Below are positions 60,121-64,000 of a stretch of 64,000 bases of DNA, in pieces. The notes beneath the pieces were generated by a model. The model was not told the origin of the DNA and did not search any database. It saw only the letters and a list, made by a program, of their open reading frames with translations. A program made the translations under genes and the position numbers. This stretch comes from Alisma plantago-aquatica (taxonomy: Eukaryota; Streptophyta; Magnoliopsida; Alismatales; Alismataceae): positions 242,053,058 through 242,117,057 of the forward strand of contig OY856409.1 of assembly GCA_963693085.1 (NCBI GenBank), written 5' to 3'. Each line of letters begins with the position of its first letter. Position 1 is the stretch's first letter.

Positions 60121-61374
60121 AAAGTGTTAAAGATGGAATCCCAATATCCTTGGTTTGCAGATTATGTAAGTTTTCTAGCCGTAGGTGTATTGCACCCCAA
60201 ATATAAGGGACATTCTAAGGCTAAATTTTTGCATGGTGTAAGACATTACTATTGGGATGGTCCATATCTTTTTAGATTATGTTTGGATGGACTTTACCAC
60301 AGGTACGTTAGTGAGGAAGAGGCTCACGACATACTTGAGCAATGCCACACTGGCCCCATTGGTGGGCACATGAGTTCTCAAAAAATGACTAGGAAGGTCT
60401 TGCAATCCAGGTTATTCTGATCTACTCTATTAAAAGACTCATACCATTTTGTCCTTACTTGTGAGGAATGTCAAAGGACCGACAACATATCTAAGCGAGA
60501 CCAAATGCTCATGACTTCTTGGCATGAGATTGAAATTGTCGACGTGTGGGGAGTAGATTATATGGTCCCGTTCCCTTCTTCTTGCGGGTACACATATATC
60601 TTGGTGGTTGTTGACTACATTTACAAATGGGTTGAAGCCATCTCCACCAAAACATGTGATTCCAAGCCTGTGAAGAAGCACTTCAAATATATCATTTTTC
60701 CTCAATTTGGGGTACCTTGTACTGTAGTATCTGACGAAGGCTCCCATTTCCTATAGAAGAGTTTCGAGTCCTTGTTGAAACAATATGTAGTCCACCACAA
60801 GGTTTCCACTCCTTATCACCCTCAGAATAGTGGTTAGGTTGAGATGTCAAATAGGCAAATCAAGTTTATCTTAGAAAAAATAGTAAATCACACTAGGACC
60901 GATTGGGCCCTAAAACTCAATGATGCCTTGTGGGCATATAGGACCTCCTACAAAACTCCCATAGGCACCACCCCCTTCAAATTGATTTATGGGAAATCAC
61001 ACCACCTACCCATAGAATTAGAGCATAAGGCCAATTGGGCCATCAAAACCCTCAATTTTGACTTAATAGCAGTAGGTGAAAACCATTTTTTGTAAATGCA
61101 AGAGTTATATTATCTCTGGATGACTGCCTATGAAAATGCTAGGATTTACAAAGACAAAATTAAACTATGACATGATGGTCATATTAGGAGAAAGGACATT
61201 AGGGAGGGAGATCAAGTTCTAATATACAACTCTAGATTAAGATTGTATCATGGAAAACTTAAATCTAGATGGTATGGGCCCTACCTTGTCAAGCGTGCCT
61301 TTCCTCATGGCACTTTTCTTCTTTTGAACAAGGTTTTAGGGGAATTTAAGGTCAACAACCATCGGCTTAAATGA
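60121..61374 (+). pseudogene. Athila integrase
   Basis: The zinc-binding end is visible (CHTGPIGGHM at about 60343-60372, then CEECQR at 60463-60480). So are the catalytic core with WGVDYM (60547), VSDEGSHF (60727) and HPQNSG followed by a stop then VEMSNRQIK (about 60820-60860), and the C-terminal part (DQVLIYNSRLRL... VNNHRLK) ending at TGA 61372-61374. The three acidic positions are recognisable, but at least six stops interrupt the frame. Confidence 0.85.
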
Positions 61375-62640
61375 TACAACACCATTGAGGATTTCCTATC
61401 TTCTAAGGCACATCAACTCTCTTTACTCAAAGACCTTGACTTGCATGAACCCCCACCTCCCCCTCCCGAGCCTGCAATGGCTCCATGATCCAGGTTAGTC
61501 AGGCCTTCGACATAAAACTAGGTGCTTATTGGGAGGCAACCCAAATCATTCAATTTTTGCTATTTTTTTATTCTATTATTGTCTTAGCTAACACTTGTGT
61601 TTCAATTTTAGTTCTTTTATTAAAAAGGAGTTGGTAACCCAACTTGGTTTCCAGATCAATGCTAGCTGTGACACCAAGCCAGACGAGTGTTTGATCAGGA
61701 TGAGACAGTCATTCAAGTATACATTGACCACCACACTATGGTCATTTGGAATTTGGAATTCGCACCATTTTAGAGCCAGACAAGCGTCTCATCTGAGAGA
61801 GACAGTTGTTTTTCCCACAATGAGGGGGCATCTTATCTTATTCAAATTTAAAAATTGCCTCAAAAGGCGAGGAGTCTGCCTCGACCTGCGAACAACCAGA
61901 TGACCATTTCACGTAAATGAAACAACCATTTCACTGTTCAGTTAACCTTTAAATCTCCCCTTCAGCAGAGATCTTTCCATCCTTTTGCACACTCCTATTC
62001 CTCTGCCCAAACGACCGCCGCCTCCATGAGACACCCATCCCACCTGCCAGCCGGTTGCTCTTAACCAAAGTGACAATCGGCTCGTGGTTACCCTTATGCT
62101 GTAGTCAAGCTTCGTCCCCCCCCAGCAGTCAACCACCTCCTTCGACAGCTAGCCGTCTCACCGCCTCATCCGTTCTTCATCGGGCCACAATAGTGGCCCA
62201 GTCGATTGCCCGCTCCTTCCCTCACCAGTGTGCCCTCTACCAGCTAGCCGGTCACTCCACACCTTAGACAGATGTCAGAGGAGAGCCATGCAGACGTTTA
62301 AGTCTCTCCCGATGACCGCCTCCGTTGCGAGGCGCCCCTCTCTCGCACATACTGCCGTTGGTCATCCTGTGACGATTTTCACCCTAGATGGATGGCCCAG
62401 GCAAGTCAGGTGACTGTTTGAGTGTCTCTAGATGACTGTCTTAGGGGGGAGACAACCTTCACACCCACTCTTTTCCTCACCAGTGAGACACCCACCTAGT
62501 TTGACCAGACGACCACCTCGACCCTGTGAAATGACCGTTTCACTTCTATCAGATGGCTGTTTCACCTCCATCAACAACAAATCTTCAACATGTTAGAAAG
62601 AGAGTCAAGATGAAGCTTCCTTGACTGCTTTTGGAAGGGC
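61375..62640 (+). other. Spacer between Athila pol and env-like region, with word array
   Basis: No gene is supported. From about 61660 to 62575 the LTR word family returns (CAGACGAGTG, GAGACAGTCATTCA, CAGATGACCATTTCAC, CAGACGACCACCTCG, GAAATGACCGTTTCAC, CAGATGGCTGTTTCAC), with high GC and many short open frames that are artefacts. Confidence 0.6.
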
Positions 62641-62658
62641 AAGCACCCCGCAAAACAG

Positions 62659-63922
62659 ATGGTTTCCCGTGAGCCTACTCGCTGTTCCACTACGAGGTCG
62701 GGACTTCACATTAAGGAGCCAACGAGAGAGTTCTCTCCAGAAGTGGCGTCGGACATGCAACATGATATAGACAAGCTCGAGTTCATCATGGCATCCATAC
62801 ATGGATGTTCTGCATCACGTTGCAATCCCAACTCCACCGTGCCTCACTCATCCCACATAACTCCTACTCCAGAAAATTATGCACAATTTCTCGATGACGA
62901 GCACTACAAAAGGTTCAAGATGACCACCTCGATAGGTGTCTCTCTTCCCCGTTGGGCCAACAACATCACCCTTGATGCACTTGGCATTTAGGAGGCAGTC
63001 GACAACATCCTAAGGAAGAACCAGATCCTTATCTTCCCATATCATGTTACTCCAATATATAACAACTTGACATTAGAGTTCATCACCACTTATCGCCGAT
63101 ACCACAATTCTTGGGGCCAATCCAGATGAAAATCCTAAGTCTTTGGTGAGGATTTAGAGATTTCTACCAGGCATATGACATCCACGATACTCAATGGTGC
63201 TGACGATTACTAGCTCACCCATTGCATGGAGCGTCGCCGCAACATCCATCTCGACACCTACAATCCAGAGAAATTCTAGGCAGATATCTCAGGGCTTCCA
63301 CCCAAGTTACCAGTCAGGATGAATGCCTCTAGCTTTCACAAGCAGTTGGTCCATTACTTCCATCGCATTTTGGCCCACACATTCTTTGACAGGGAAGGTA
63401 CTCAAGGTGACATCACTCTTTCTGAGCTATATACTTTATGGTGCCTATTGAATAGTGTATCCTACAACTGGGGTTGTGCATCGATTGACCATATTCACTA
63501 CCAAGCCACCCACACCACTTCATCCTGATACTATATTGGTCATGTAGTCACATACACTGTGCTCCTCTTGGGCTACACTCATATCTCGTTCCAGTCCGTA
63601 GCCCTAAAGAACCACCTAATCGACCTCACCTATTTGGAAGGGTGTAAGTCATTAGTCCCAATACTAATGGAGTCTACCACTTACATTTCAAAGACTCTCA
63701 TGTGGTCCTCGAGCTTCCCCACCATGCTAGGTTTACAACATCCAACCTAGTCTTTGATTTGACAAAACTGTATGTCCATATGGTGCAATTTCTCCAGGAG
63801 TGTCCGGATCCAGATGATGTCCCCGAGCCTACTTCCTGTTGGAGGAGTGTCTCAATGGAGGCACATGGTCAAGAGACCAGTCTGCCACCACCACCTTCAC
63901 AATGCTACAGTAGGAGACACTG
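62659..63922 (+). pseudogene. Athila env-like / ORF1-like region, broken
   Basis: Starts at the ATG at 62659 (MVSREPTRCSTTRSG). A stop at 62989 and later shifts break it. Readable pieces include FLDDEHYKRFKMTTSIGVSL, NLTLEFITTYRRY (another frame), FHKQLVHYFHRILAHTFFDR (about 63334-63390) and LSELYTLWCLLNSVSYNWG. Athila elements carry an extra frame of this kind after integrase (the plant ATHILA ORF1 / env-like family); its function is unproven. The frame runs towards the window edge. Confidence 0.6.
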
Positions 63923-64000
63923 AGGAAATGAGGAAGGACCCAAGGAGCCTTTTGGCTTTTACAAAGTCCATGACCAGTTGGAGGAGATTAAGCGAGAGAA

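Larger units (their letters stand above)
44614..64000 (+). mobile_element. Ty3-gypsy Athila retrotransposon, 3' end outside window, split by a copia element
   Basis: 5' LTR (44614-45770 plus 54893-55681 after removing the copia insertion, about 1946 bp), tRNA-Asp primer site, gag, protease, RT, RNase H, integrase, a long spacer, then an env-like/ORF1-like region running to the window edge. Phrases such as VVPKKGGTTVVKNDNNELIP are Athila-specific. The LTR ends are TGAT...ATCA. It inserted into the gag of the second Tekay-like element. Its genes are decayed (stops, shifts, active-site changes). Confidence 0.88.

Overview
This is nuclear DNA of a flowering plant, almost certainly a monocot. The one host gene is intronless and very GC-rich at third codon positions, while its surroundings are AT-rich nested transposable elements of typical plant lineages (CACTA, Tekay/Del chromovirus, Athila, Ty1-copia, probably a SINE). 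The species cannot be named; a non-grass monocot with a repeat-rich genome is a guess. The only well-supported host gene is a GRAS regulator of the SCL4/SCL7 type at 21013-22797 (+). Nearly everything else is mobile DNA.

Layout. 1-10539: a CACTA (En/Spm) transposon whose left tip lies outside the window. It has subterminal GCGTCGGTT/AACCGACGC hairpin arrays at both ends. On the minus strand it carries a broken Tnp2-type transposase and a second gene that I can splice into an unbroken 13-exon, 784-residue frame (Transposase_24 plus Ulp1-type peptidase). A duplicated ~190-bp palindrome lies upstream of the transposase. 10540-13385: remnant and LTR of an Athila-like element. 13386-19483: degraded minus-strand LTRs related to Tekay. 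19484-23372: host segment with a (TA)n tract, a SINE-like insertion and the GRAS gene. 23373-38685: a decayed Tekay/Del chromovirus with both LTRs and a 3.4-kb solo LTR (29903-33322, TSD TTCAC) inside its reverse transcriptase/RNase H region. 38686-42188: unassigned remnants. 42189-44613: LTR and gag leader of a second Tekay-like element. 44614-64000: an Athila element running off the window, whose 5' LTR is split by a complete minus-strand Ty1-copia element (45771-54887, two 2248-bp LTRs, TSD ATAGC). Insertion order on the right is therefore Tekay-like, then Athila, then copia.

The most unusual pattern is that most LTR families here, like the CACTA ends, carry their own dispersed array of short, partly palindromic GC-richer words. 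Where a TATA box can be seen the array usually lies next to it, on one or both sides: GCCCGACAC/GTGTCGGGC, AAACGGTTT/AAACCGTTT, CAACCGATGGTT, CCTCGATGG, GAGACGATCGTCTC and GAACCGATCGGTTC. The two copia LTRs differ by one 21-bp array unit lost or gained at each of two places. The solo LTR lacks such an array. I infer family-specific protein-binding or RNA-structure modules; nothing here proves it.
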